Below are positions 16,969 to 24,553 of a stretch of 56,741 nucleotides of DNA, piece after piece. The stretch lies in contig OMZQ01000010.1 of NCBI GenBank assembly GCA_900315595.1, forward strand, positions 1 through 56,741. Direction: 5' to 3'. The stretch comes from an uncultured Eubacteriales bacterium. Lineage in GTDB: Bacteria > Bacillota > Clostridia > Oscillospirales > Oscillospiraceae. Position 1 is the stretch's first letter; each line of letters begins with the position of its first letter. A model generated the notes under the pieces. That model made no database searches. It worked only from the letters and a program-made list of their open reading frames with translations, and had not been told where the DNA came from. A program made the position numbers and the translations under genes.

Positions 16969-18747
16969 TTATTCCTCTTCGGGCAGCCTGACGGCGATAT
17001 GCACCTCGTCGAGCTGCTTCTGCGTCACGGTGGTCGGGGCGTCCATCATGACGTCCTGGGCCTTCTGGTTCATCGGGAAGGTGATGACCTCGCGGATGCT
17101 CTCCTCGCCGGTCAGCAGCATGATCATGCGATCCACGCCGGGGGCTGCGCCGGCATGCGGGGGCGCGCCGTAGGTGAAGGCGTTGTACATGGCGGGGAAC
17201 TTGGCCTTGACCTCGGCCTCGCCGAGGCGGACCAGCTCAAAGGCCTTGACCATGATCTCGGGATCGTGGTTCCGGACCGCGCCGGAGGCGGATTCGTAGC
17301 CGTTGATGACCAGATCGTACTGGCAGGCCGTAATGGTCAGAGGATCGACCTCGCCGCGCTCAGCCTTCTCCAGCACCTCCAGGCCGCCGTTCGGCATGGA
17401 GAAGGGGTTGTGGCAGAATTCAAGCTCGCCGCTCTCCTCGCCGATTTCGTACATCGGGAAATCGACGATCCAGAGAAGCTGATACTGCTCCTTGTCCATG
17501 TGGTTCGGGCAGAGACTGCCCAGCTTGACGCGGAGCACGCCCGCAGTCTTCTGCGCCGCGGACTTCTTGCCGGCGGTCAGACCCACGAAGCTGTTGGGGG
17601 TCAGGGCAAGACCGGAGACGACCTGATCCTTGACGGGCTGGATGAACTTGGCAATGCCGCCCACGATCTCGCCGTTCTCGTCCACGCGGAACCAGTAGGG
17701 CTTCTGCCCGGCCTGAACCTCGACGTCGGCGCAGAGCTTGTCGATCTGCTTTCTCGTCGCGTTGAAGTCGGAGACGACCACGGCCTTGACCACGGCGTTT
17801 TCAAACGGTCCGAAGCCGATGCCGCCGAGCAGGGCGGTGGCGTCGCAGATCTCCAGGTCGATGCGCAGATCGGGCTTGTCGGTGCCGTACTTTTCCATCG
17901 CCTCGTTGAAGGGGATGCGGCGGAAGGGAGCCGGGGTCACGCGGTCATAGATGCCGTACTGCCGGAAAACGGGCTCAATGACGGCTTCCAGAACCGCCAG
18001 AACGTCGTCCTGGGAGGCAAAGGCCATTTCCATATCCATCTGATAGAATTCGCCGGGGGTGCGGTCACCGCGGGCGTCCTCGTCGCGGAAGCAGGGGGCG
18101 ATCTGGAAGTAGCGGTCGAAGCCGGCAGTCATCAGAAGCTGCTTGAACTGCTGCGGAGCCTGGGGCAGAGCGTAGAACTTGCCGGGGTGCTTTCTGGCGG
18201 GGACCAGATAGTCGCGCGCGCCCTCGGGGGAGGAGGCGGTCAGGATCGGGGTCGTGATCTCCAGGAAGCCAAGCTCGGTCATCCGGCGGCGGAGCTCCGC
18301 CACCACGTTGCAGCGCAGGATGATGTTCTTCTTGACCGCCGGGTTGCGCAGATCAAGATAGCGGTATTTCAGACGGACGTCCTCGGCGGCGTCCCGGCTG
18401 CGGTTGATCTCAAAGGGCAGCTCGTTGTGGAGGCAGCGCCCCAGCACCTCAATCTTGGACGGGACGATCTCGATCTCGCCGGTGGGGAGCTTCGCGTTTT
18501 TGGAGTCGCGCTCGCGCACGATGCCCTCGACGGCGATGGTGGTCTCCTTGTTCAGCGGCTTGATGACGCTCATCATGTCCTCGGTCTCGATCACGACCTG
18601 GGTCGTGCCGTAGAAGTCGCGGACGATCACGAAGGCGAAGTTGCTGCCGACCGTACGGACGTTCTCCATCCAGCCGACGATGCGGACCTGCCTGCCCGCG
18701 TCGGAGAGCCGGAGTTCTCCGCAGTTATGGGTTCTGTTCTGTGTCAT
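16969..18747 (-). CDS. aspS: Aspartyl-tRNA synthetase
   Basis: A 592-residue class II synthetase of bacterial length (about 590). An N-terminal OB-fold anticodon-binding domain (1-110, VRIVGWMENVRTVGSNFAFVIVRD) is followed by motif 1 and motif 2 (FDRYFQIAPCFRDEDARGDRTPGEF), the bacterial GAD insertion (about 290-410), and motif 3 at the end (GAAPGVDRMIMLLTG). It charges tRNA with aspartate. The ATG follows AAGAGG. It lies 35 bases after hisS, the common Firmicutes gene order. No T-box leader is seen. Confidence 0.95.
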   Translation of the reverse strand: MTQNRTHNCGELRLSDAGRQVRIVGWMENVRTVGSNFAFVIVRDFYGTTQVVIETEDMMSVIKPLNKETTIAVEGIVRERDSKNAKLPTGEIEIVPSKIEVLGRCLHNELPFEINRSRDAAEDVRLKYRYLDLRNPAVKKNIILRCNVVAELRRRMTELGFLEITTPILTASSPEGARDYLVPARKHPGKFYALPQAPQQFKQLLMTAGFDRYFQIAPCFRDEDARGDRTPGEFYQMDMEMAFASQDDVLAVLEAVIEPVFRQYGIYDRVTPAPFRRIPFNEAMEKYGTDKPDLRIDLEICDATALLGGIGFGPFENAVVKAVVVSDFNATRKQIDKLCADVEVQAGQKPYWFRVDENGEIVGGIAKFIQPVKDQVVSGLALTPNSFVGLTAGKKSAAQKTAGVLRVKLGSLCPNHMDKEQYQLLWIVDFPMYEIGEESGELEFCHNPFSMPNGGLEVLEKAERGEVDPLTITACQYDLVINGYESASGAVRNHDPEIMVKAFELVRLGEAEVKAKFPAMYNAFTYGAPPHAGAAPGVDRMIMLLTGEESIREVITFPMNQKAQDVMMDAPTTVTQKQLDEVHIAVRLPEEE

Positions 18748-18782
18748 ATTCTTACCTCTTTTACCTTAGGTTATCAACGGAT

Positions 18783-20138
18783 TCAGCCGAGGATCAGACG
18801 GCCCTCGTTTTTGGCGGCCAGACCGGCGCGGATGCGGGCGGCTGCCTCCTCCAGACCGGAGGTGATTTGCTCGCCGGTCTGCATATCCTTGACGGTGATC
18901 TGCCCGGCGGCGATCTCATCCTCGCCCAGGAAGGCCGCGTAGGGGATCCCCAGCTTGTCGGCATAGCCCATCTTGGCCTTCATTTTGCGGGCCTCGGTGT
19001 AGATCTGGGTGCGGATGCCCTGACCGCGCAGGAAGGTCGCGGCGGTGGCGGCGGCGGTCAGATCCTGGGTCATGGGCAGGATCAGCACGTCCGCCGGAGC
19101 CGTGGGCAGATCGGGGTTCAGCAGCCCCTGCTCCTGGAGCACGTAGAACAGGCGGGTCACGCCGATGGAGATGCCCACGCCGGGAAGCTGACGGTCGGTG
19201 TAGTATTCGGCCAGATTGTCGTACCGTCCGCCGGAGCAGATGGAGCCGATCTCCGGGTGATCGAGCATCACGGTCTCGTAAACCGTGCCGGTGTAGTAGT
19301 CCAGACCGCGGGCGATGGTCAGATCGACGGCGAAGTGGGTCTCCGGCACGCCGAAGGCCGCAAGGTACTTCACCACGGTCGCCAGCTCGTCCAGACCCAG
19401 GTCGAAGCGCTCGTTCCTGCCGCGCCAGCTTTCCAGAGCGGTCAGGACCTCGGCGTTCGTGCCGGTGATGGCGATGAAGCGGAGGATCTCGTCCGCAGCG
19501 CCGGAATCAATGCCCAGCTCGCCGGTCAGAAGCTCGCGGACCTTGTCCGCGCCGATCTTTTCCAGCTTGTCCACGGTGCGCATGATCTCGCCCGAGCGGT
19601 CGGTCAGACCGAGAATGGCATAGAAGCCATTCAGGATCTTGCGGTTGTTCACGCGGATGCGGAATTTCTCCAGACCCAGCCGGGTGAAGGTGGAATAGAT
19701 GACGGCGGGGATCTCCGCCTCGTTCGCCACGTCCAGCTTCCCGTCGCCGATCACGTCGATATCGGCCTGATAGAACTCGCGGAAGCGGCCTCTCTGGGCG
19801 CGCTCGCCGCGGTAGACCTTGCCGATCTGGAAGCGGCGGAAGGGGAAGGAGAGCTCGCCCGCGTGCAGGGCCACGTATTTTGCAAGGGGAACGGTCAGAT
19901 CGAAGCGCAGGGCCAGATCTGCGTCGCCCTTCTGGAAGCGGTAGATCTGCTTCTCGGTTTCGCCGCCGCCCTTCGCCAGCAGGATGTCCGCCGATTCGAC
20001 GAGCGGGGTATCCAGCGGCGTGAAGCCGAAGAGGGCGTAGGTCTCGCGGAGCACCTGCAGAAAGCGCTCCATCTGCTGCTGCGGCGCGGGCAGCAGCTCC
20101 ATAAAGCCGGACAGCGTCCGGGGGGTAATCTTGGACAT
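18783..20138 (-). CDS. hisS: Histidyl-tRNA synthetase
   Basis: A 451-residue class II synthetase. Motif 2 reads RRFQIGKVYRGERAQRGRFREFYQADIDVIG, the HisA motifs appear as GLDYYTGTVYE and ICSGGRYDNL, and the C-terminal anticodon-binding domain starts near 340 (ADVLILPMTQD). It attaches histidine to tRNA-His. The ATG follows TGAGGT. It is read with aspS. The 55-base upstream gap has short direct and inverted ttgagaatt repeats, but no T-box features. Confidence 0.95.
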   Translation of the reverse strand: MSKITPRTLSGFMELLPAPQQQMERFLQVLRETYALFGFTPLDTPLVESADILLAKGGGETEKQIYRFQKGDADLALRFDLTVPLAKYVALHAGELSFPFRRFQIGKVYRGERAQRGRFREFYQADIDVIGDGKLDVANEAEIPAVIYSTFTRLGLEKFRIRVNNRKILNGFYAILGLTDRSGEIMRTVDKLEKIGADKVRELLTGELGIDSGAADEILRFIAITGTNAEVLTALESWRGRNERFDLGLDELATVVKYLAAFGVPETHFAVDLTIARGLDYYTGTVYETVMLDHPEIGSICSGGRYDNLAEYYTDRQLPGVGISIGVTRLFYVLQEQGLLNPDLPTAPADVLILPMTQDLTAAATAATFLRGQGIRTQIYTEARKMKAKMGYADKLGIPYAAFLGEDEIAAGQITVKDMQTGEQITSGLEEAAARIRAGLAAKNEGRLILG

Positions 20139-20193
20139 ATCTAATACCTCACACTTTTCGCAAATTGAGAATTAACGATTGAGAATTGAGAAA

Positions 20194-20880
20194 TCAATTC
20201 TCAGTGGGTTCCGCGCCGACGGATTCCTCCCGCGCGGGCAGGGTCAGAAAGTATTCATAATACGGCATGAGCCAGTCGATGCCGTCTCGGGTAAAGTCGA
20301 ATAGCTGCTCCGAGAAGCTCAGATCTCCGTGATCCCGCTTGCACTGGAAGCCGATCCATTTGCTGTCGGCCCAGCTCTGGAGCAGGGGAGTGGTCTCCAT
20401 CCGGTGCTTCTTGTAGCGCTCGCCCGCCAGGGTGAAGATCTCCTGCTTTTGCAGGCGGCGCGCCAGCGCTTCGGCGGGCTTGGGGTCCAGCTTCAACTGT
20501 GCGCGGAAGCGATCCATGACCAGGTTGCCCTGGGACCAGCAGCCCATGCCAAAGTCCCAGCCCTCGGGAGAGAAGCTGAACCAGAAGGCTGGCGCGGCCA
20601 GCTCCTCCCGGTCGGCCCAGAGGGTGAACCAGAGATGGTCGTTCATCGGCCCGCGGCCGTAGAGCCGCCGGGCGTCGCGGTAGATGCGGGAGATATGGAG
20701 ATTCCAGTCGTGCTTCGGGTACTTCTCCTGCAGATGCGCAAACAGCGCGTTGGCCAGCTCCTTGGTGGGCCGGTTCATCAGGCGCTCATAGTCCTCCTTG
20801 TGGGCGCGGAACCATTCGCGGCTGTTGTTCAGCCGGAGCTGCCAGAGGAAATCCACCGTTTCCGGCGTATAGTGCAGCAT
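20194..20880 (-). CDS. DUF2461-domain protein
   Basis: A 228-residue soluble protein matching the DUF2461 family (TIGR02453-like): it begins TPETVDFLWQLRLNNSREWFRAHKEDYE, with ISRIYRDARRLYGRGPMNDHLWF and the FWFSFSPEGWDFGMGCW pattern in the middle. Function is unknown for the family. The ATG at 20880 follows AAGGAAGGAG. A hairpin terminator separates it from the gene upstream. It is followed closely by hisS. Confidence 0.75.
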   Translation of the reverse strand: MLHYTPETVDFLWQLRLNNSREWFRAHKEDYERLMNRPTKELANALFAHLQEKYPKHDWNLHISRIYRDARRLYGRGPMNDHLWFTLWADREELAAPAFWFSFSPEGWDFGMGCWSQGNLVMDRFRAQLKLDPKPAEALARRLQKQEIFTLAGERYKKHRMETTPLLQSWADSKWIGFQCKRDHGDLSFSEQLFDFTRDGIDWLMPYYEYFLTLPAREESVGAEPTEN

Positions 20881-20908
20881 GTTTCTCCTTCCTTGTACAG
20901 ACCTGAAA

Positions 20909-20941
20909 ACGGACTTCCCTCCGGGCGGAGCGGAAGTCCGT
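20909..20941 (-). terminator. Terminator after the methylglyoxal-synthase-like gene
   Basis: Arms acggacttcc (20909-20918) and ggaagtccgt (20932-20941); on the minus strand TTTTC follows. No separate promoter for the DUF2461-hisS-aspS genes is evident downstream, so some readthrough may be needed. Confidence 0.7.
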
Positions 20942-20956
20942 GGAGGGGCGTGGGAA

Positions 20957-21364
20957 TCAGCGGCGGTTGTGGATCAGCTCGCGCCAGTCCAGATCGCCGC
21001 GCTGCAGGCCGAGGATCAGCATTTCCGCCGTGGCCAGATTCGTTGCGATGGGCACGTTGTTCGCGTCGCAGAGCAGCAGGGTCCGCAGGGCATACTGGTT
21101 GTCCCAGGGGTCCTTGCTGTTCGGATCGGTGAACATGATGACCATGTCGATCTCGTTATAGGCGATGCGCGCGTCCACCTGCTGGTGTCCGCCCTGCCTG
21201 TGAGCCATATAGAGATTGATGGGCAGACCGGTCGCCTCCGCGACCAGCCGTCCGGTGGTGGCGGTGGCGGAGAGCGTGTGCTTGGCAAGCACGCTCTTAT
21301 AGGCGGTGCAGAACTGAACCATCAGCTCTTTTTTCTTGTCGTGTGCCATGAGGGTAATATTCAT
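20957..21364 (-). CDS. Methylglyoxal-synthase-like protein lacking catalytic residues
   Basis: A 135-residue single MGS-fold protein that starts and ends like methylglyoxal synthase (MNITLMAHDKKKELMVQF; NVPIATNLATAEMLI). Compared with E. coli MgsA from memory, His19 and Asp20 are kept (His8, Asp9), but three active-site positions differ: Asp71 in GGDQQ is His60 (GGHQQ), His98 is Trp87, and Asp101 is Gln90. The phosphate-loop TGTTG is TATTG. Asp71 is the catalytic base, so synthesis of methylglyoxal from dihydroxyacetone phosphate is doubtful. It may bind a different ligand or act as a regulator. It begins 18 bases after minD and is co-transcribed with it. Automatic annotation would call it mgsA. 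Confidence 0.7.
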   Translation of the reverse strand: MNITLMAHDKKKELMVQFCTAYKSVLAKHTLSATATTGRLVAEATGLPINLYMAHRQGGHQQVDARIAYNEIDMVIMFTDPNSKDPWDNQYALRTLLLCDANNVPIATNLATAEMLILGLQRGDLDWRELIHNRR

Positions 21365-21382
21365 CGGAAACCTCCTGTCGGC

Positions 21383-22123
21383 TTAATGGATTCGGAGCAG
21401 GGGGACCTTCTCGCCGCGCAGACGGCGGGCGACGTGCAGACAGCCAAGCGCGGCCCGGCGGTCCGTGCAGAGGATCAGGGGCCGGTTGTGGGCGGCGGCC
21501 AGTACGACGTCGGGATCGTCCGGGATCAGTCCCTGCAGGGGCAGCCCGATCTCGTCCATCAGATCGTCCACGGTCCAGCGCAGAGAGCGGAAGACGGCGG
21601 GCGTGACGCGGTTGACGATCAGCCGGACGTTTTCCTTGCCCATGCGGGCGAGCTGGTCTGCGGCCTCGGCTGCGTCCCGCAGCGAAGCGGGGTCGGGGGT
21701 GGCGATCACAAGGATGCGGTCGGCATAGGCGGCGGCAAAGTGGAAGCCGTCGCGCAGACCGGCGGAGGCGTCGATCAGCGTAAAGTCAAAATGCTCCCGC
21801 GCAGTCTCCAACAGCGCTCCGAAATCCTGAAACCGGACCGTCTCGGGCCGGTCCGCGAACGGGGCGGTCAGCAGGCGGAGATTCGGGATATCCGGATGGG
21901 GGGTGGCCTCGCTGAGCGCGTTGCGCCCCTTCAGCACGTCCACAAAAGAAATCGGCGCGGTATCCCGCATGCCCAGGGAAATATCCAGGTTGCGCAGACC
22001 GATGTCGGCGTCGATACACAGCACGGAGCTGCCTTCCGCGGCCAGGCAGGTTGCCAGACCGGCGCAGATCGTGGTTTTTCCGGTTCCGCCCTTTCCGGAG
22101 GTTAGGGCGATCACCTGACCCAT
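21383..22123 (-). CDS. minD: MinD/ParA-family septum-site ATPase
   Basis: A 246-residue deviant-Walker ATPase. The N-terminus is MGQVIALTSGKGGTGKTT (signature Lys in KGGTGKTT), followed by VLCIDADIGLRNLDISLGM and FTLIDASAGL for Walker B. MinD binds the membrane and, with MinC, places the division septum; FlhG/ParA paralogues look alike. The ATG at 22123 is chosen because GAGGTGG precedes it and family proteins start at this point. A C-terminal amphipathic helix is not clearly present. No minC or minE is next to it. Promoter at 22164-22192. Confidence 0.75.
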   Translation of the reverse strand: MGQVIALTSGKGGTGKTTICAGLATCLAAEGSSVLCIDADIGLRNLDISLGMRDTAPISFVDVLKGRNALSEATPHPDIPNLRLLTAPFADRPETVRFQDFGALLETAREHFDFTLIDASAGLRDGFHFAAAYADRILVIATPDPASLRDAAEAADQLARMGKENVRLIVNRVTPAVFRSLRWTVDDLMDEIGLPLQGLIPDDPDVVLAAAHNRPLILCTDRRAALGCLHVARRLRGEKVPLLRIH

Positions 22124-22163
22124 TCGAACCACCTCGTTCCGAAAATAGTTATACGATAGAGAC

Positions 22164-22192
22164 AGTATAACGGATTTCATCCGAAAATTCAA
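22164..22192 (-). promoter_or_regulatory. Sigma-A promoter of minD
   Basis: Minus strand TTGAAT (22187-22192), 17-base spacer, TATACT (22164-22169). The spacer contains a small palindrome cggat-ttc-atccg, a possible regulator site. Confidence 0.7.
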
Positions 22193-22204
22193 TACAAAAT
22201 TTCA

Positions 22205-22233
22205 GAATGAACCGTACTTTCTTCGCATATATT
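22205..22233 (+). promoter_or_regulatory. Possible sporulation-sigma promoter of yabP
   Basis: CATATATT (22226-22233) resembles a sigma-E/sigma-G -10 box (CATAcaaT/CATActA). GAATGA (22205-22210) is a possible -35 with a 15-base gap. Sporulation control is known for yabP in Bacillus, but this motif match is loose. Confidence 0.3.
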
Positions 22234-22264
22234 GAAGTGTTTCCGGGCAAGGGGGAATGGATCA

Positions 22265-22552
22265 GTGAACAATCAGACCAATCGGGCGGCGGATCGCCTC
22301 CCGGAGGAGCACAGCCTGACGCTGGAGCGGCGCGCCCGCCTGACCGTGACCGGGGTCTCGGAGGTCCTGCGCGTGGAGGAGAACGGCGTCGCCCTGCGCG
22401 TGGGCCAGAGCGTTCTGGTCGTGCGCGGGACGGAGCTGAAGCTGCGCGAGCTGCGGCCGGAGGGGGGCAGGGTAGAGGTCCTGGGCAGTATCGACGCCCT
22501 GGGCTATGAAACGGCGCCGACGGGGGGCCTGCTTCGCAGGTTCTTCGGCTGA
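22265..22552 (+). CDS. yabP: Spore-coat/spore-morphogenesis protein YabP
   Basis: A 95-residue protein with the YabP-family beta-strand pattern: LTLERRARLTVTGVSEVLRVEENGVALRVGQSVLVVRGTELKLREL and a hydrophobic C-terminal end LLRRFFG. YabP and YabQ are needed for spore cortex formation in Bacillus subtilis. The GTG start at 22265 follows GGGGG, 9 bases upstream. The stop overlaps the yabQ start (TGATG). Its presence marks the host as a spore-former. Confidence 0.8.
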   Translation: MNNQTNRAADRLPEEHSLTLERRARLTVTGVSEVLRVEENGVALRVGQSVLVVRGTELKLRELRPEGGRVEVLGSIDALGYETAPTGGLLRRFFG

Positions 22553-23250
22553 TGGAGCTCCCGGTCCTGCTTCAGCTCCGGGAGCTCGGCGCGGCTCTGG
22601 CGACGGGACTTGCGCTGGGCCTGGCCTACGACTGCCTGCGCCCGCTTGGGCGGGGGCGGCTTCTGACGGCCTGCGCGGACTTTCTCTACGCCCTGCTCTC
22701 GCTTGCGGCCCTGCTGACCTTTGCGCTCTACGCGGGCCGGGGCAGACTGCGTATCTTCGCGCTGTTTGGGATCGCGGGCGGGATGAGCGTGTGGTTCTGG
22801 GTCTGGAGCGGGCTGTTCCGGCGGGTCCGGGACGGGGTCCTGCACGCCCTCGCGCTGCCGTTTTCGCTGACCCTGCGCGGCTGCCGTCGAATCGGGAAAA
22901 ATATTTTTTATATTTGTAAAAAATGTGTTGATTTTGCCGGAAAATATGCTAAAATAATCTTTAGTATTAAAACGGATCGCGTTCGTCTGCAGAAAGGAGG
23001 GGGGAGCGTTGCGTTTCAAGAAAACTTCATTTCTGACCAAGCTTCTGCTTCTGATCGTCGCAGTTTACGCCGTCTACACGCTCGTCCGGCTCCAGGATCG
23101 CATTCAGGTCGCCCGTCAGACCGTTTCCGATCTGGAGGCGCAGGTCGTCTACGCCGAGCAGGACAACGCCCAGCTCGAACAGGATCTCAAGGATATCGAT
23201 TCCGATCGCAGCGTCAAATCCATCGCGCGCAACCGTCTCGGCATGGTTGA
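22552..23250 (+). CDS. yabQ: Spore cortex protein YabQ with unusually long overlap into divIC
   Basis: The first ~140 residues match YabQ in character: four hydrophobic helices (LRELGAALATGLALGLAYDCLRPLGRG; FLYALLSLAALLTFALYAG; IFALFGIAGGMSVWFWVWSG) and a basic end. YabQ is a membrane protein required for spore cortex formation. The frame then runs on for about 80 residues, overlapping divIC by 242 bases and encoding Arg/Ser/Gly-rich sequence that looks like a shadow frame. The natural end is probably near 22960-22990, just where a divIC promoter lies, so a lost stop codon or small indel is likely. The start (ATG at 22552) overlaps the yabP stop. Confidence 0.65.
   Translation: MELPVLLQLRELGAALATGLALGLAYDCLRPLGRGRLLTACADFLYALLSLAALLTFALYAGRGRLRIFALFGIAGGMSVWFWVWSGLFRRVRDGVLHALALPFSLTLRGCRRIGKNIFYICKKCVDFAGKYAKIIFSIKTDRVRLQKGGGSVAFQENFISDQASASDRRSLRRLHARPAPGSHSGRPSDRFRSGGAGRLRRAGQRPARTGSQGYRFRSQRQIHRAQPSRHG
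22928..22955 (+). promoter_or_regulatory. Internal sigma-A promoter for divIC
   Basis: TTGATT (22928-22933), 16-base spacer, TAAAAT (22950-22955) with an extended TGC. It would give vegetative expression of divIC and yabR independently of the sporulation genes yabPQ. Confidence 0.55.
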
Positions 23251-23293
23251 AGCCGGTGAGATCGTTTTCCGCGATGCGGATATGCACGATTAG
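23009..23293 (+). CDS. divIC: Septum formation initiator DivIC
   Basis: A 94-residue bitopic membrane protein: a short basic cytoplasmic end (MRFKKTSFLTK), one helix (about 12-28, LLLLIVAVYAVYTLV), and an external coiled coil (LQDRIQVARQTVSDLEAQVVYAEQDNAQLEQDL) ending in the typical ARNRLGMVEAGEIVF. DivIC forms the FtsL-DivIB-DivIC complex of the division septum. The start is a TTG with an excellent AAAGGAGGGGGG ribosome site. The order yabP-yabQ-divIC-yabR is as in B. subtilis. Confidence 0.85.
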   Translation: MRFKKTSFLTKLLLLIVAVYAVYTLVRLQDRIQVARQTVSDLEAQVVYAEQDNAQLEQDLKDIDSDRSVKSIARNRLGMVEAGEIVFRDADMHD

Positions 23294-23317
23294 CTTTGGA
23301 AAGGATTTAAGGGCAGA

Positions 23318-23746
23318 ATGGCTTATACTCCTGGTACGATTGTAGAGGGGACCGTCAAGACGATCACGGGCTTCGGAGCCTTCGTGCTTCTCCCGGACGG
23401 GCAGACCGGTCTGGTCCATATCTCCGAGGTCGCGCCGACCTTCGTCACCGACATCCGCCGGCATCTCACCGAGGGGCAGACCGTAAAGGTCAAGGTGCTC
23501 TCCCAGGGGGAGGGCGGGAAGATCAGCCTCTCGGCCAGACAAGCCAACGCAGATCCCGCCCGCCGCGCCGACGGCGAAACAGAGCAGCGGCGTCCGGAAC
23601 GCCCTGCCGCAGGCGGCCGTCCCGCGCCCAGACGCGCAGAGCCCGAGAGCTTTGAGGAAAAGCTCAAGCAGTTCATGGCCGACTCCAACAGCAAAATATC
23701 CGGCTCCGGGCAGTACGAGCATCGTACCCGCAGCCGCAAGAGATAA
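23318..23746 (+). CDS. yabR: S1 RNA-binding domain protein (YabR-like)
   Basis: A 142-residue protein with one S1 domain at residues 4-75 (GTIVEGTVKTITGFGAFVLLPDGQTGLVHISEVA ... VKVLSQGEGGKISLSAR) and a charged Pro/Arg-rich tail ending in RTRSRKR. YabR-type proteins are small RNA-binding proteins of unclear role, usually next to divIC. It lies 24 bases after divIC and is followed by a terminator. Confidence 0.8.
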   Translation: MAYTPGTIVEGTVKTITGFGAFVLLPDGQTGLVHISEVAPTFVTDIRRHLTEGQTVKVKVLSQGEGGKISLSARQANADPARRADGETEQRRPERPAAGGRPAPRRAEPESFEEKLKQFMADSNSKISGSGQYEHRTRSRKR

Positions 23747-23753
23747 CCATTCC

Positions 23754-23781
23754 GGGGGACGGCGCAGGCCGCCCCCCTTTT
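23754..23781 (+). terminator. Terminator of the divIC-yabR transcript
   Basis: Hairpin gggggacggc / gccgcccccc with loop gcag at 23754-23777, followed by TTTT. Confidence 0.65.
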
Positions 23782-23823
23782 CCGGCAAAGAAGGGCGCAG
23801 CGCGCCCGACGGAGGTTTTTCAG

Positions 23824-24525
23824 ATGCCCCACCTGTTTCTCACCGGCGGCAGCCGCGGCATCGGCGCCGCCACGGTTCGGCGCTTCGCCCGCGAGGGCTG
23901 GCGCGTCAGCTTCTGCTATGAAAAAAACGAGGCCGCGGCGCGTGTGCTCTCCGCTCAGACCGGCGCAGACGGCTTCCGGTGCGACGCTGCCGACCCGGAG
24001 GCGGTTCTGGCGCTGATCTCATCCCTGCCCCCGGTGGACGTGCTGATCAACAACGCCGGGATCTCCCACGTCGGCCTGATCTCCCAGATCACGCCCGCGC
24101 AGTGGGACAGGCTCTTTGCAGTCAACGTCCGGGGGATCTACAACACGGTCCGCGCAGTCCTGCCCGGGATGCTCGCCGCCGGTTCCGGCTGCATTCTGAA
24201 CGTCAGCTCCATGTGGGGGCAGGTCGGCGCGAGCTGCGAGGCCGCCTATTCCGCCACCAAGGGAGCGGTGGACGCGCTGACCAAGGCCCTGGCCAAGGAG
24301 CTTGGCCCCTCTGGCATCCGCGTCAACGCTGTCTCGCCCGGCATGATCGAAACCGAGATGAACGCCGCCCTCAGCGCGGCGGACGTCGCCGCCCTGGCCG
24401 ACGAGACGCCGCTTGGCCGCATCGGGACCCCGGAGGACGTCGCGGACGCCCTCTGGATGCTCGCAAACAGCCCGTTTGTCACCGGACAGATCCTCGGCGT
24501 CAACGGCGGGCTGTCCGTTACCTGA
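23824..24525 (+). CDS. Short-chain dehydrogenase/reductase (FabG-like)
   Basis: A 233-residue classical SDR. The nucleotide-binding motif TGGSRGIG is at 7-14, NNAG at 77-80, the catalytic Ser lies in NVSSMWG (about 128) and YSATK holds Tyr and Lys (about 141-145). The end [18 protein letters not shown]...[10 protein letters not shown] is typical of FabG-type 3-oxoacyl-ACP reductases. The actual substrate is uncertain, as no other fatty-acid gene is nearby. GACGGAGG lies 10 bases before the ATG. uvrA follows after 28 bases. Confidence 0.85.
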   Translation: MPHLFLTGGSRGIGAATVRRFAREGWRVSFCYEKNEAAARVLSAQTGADGFRCDAADPEAVLALISSLPPVDVLINNAGISHVGLISQITPAQWDRLFAVNVRGIYNTVRAVLPGMLAAGSGCILNVSSMWGQVGASCEAAYSATKGAVDALTKALAKELGPSGIRVNAVSPGMIETEMNAALSAADVAALADETPLGRIGTPEDVADALWMLANSPFVTGQILGVNGGLSVT

Positions 24526-24553
24526 ACCATCAACGCTTTTGTGGAGCGCGCTT

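Noticed and set aside
20139..20205. T-box leader upstream of hisS-aspS
   Set aside because: Only 55 bases separate the genes; there is no T-box sequence, specifier loop or terminator, only short ttgagaatt repeats.
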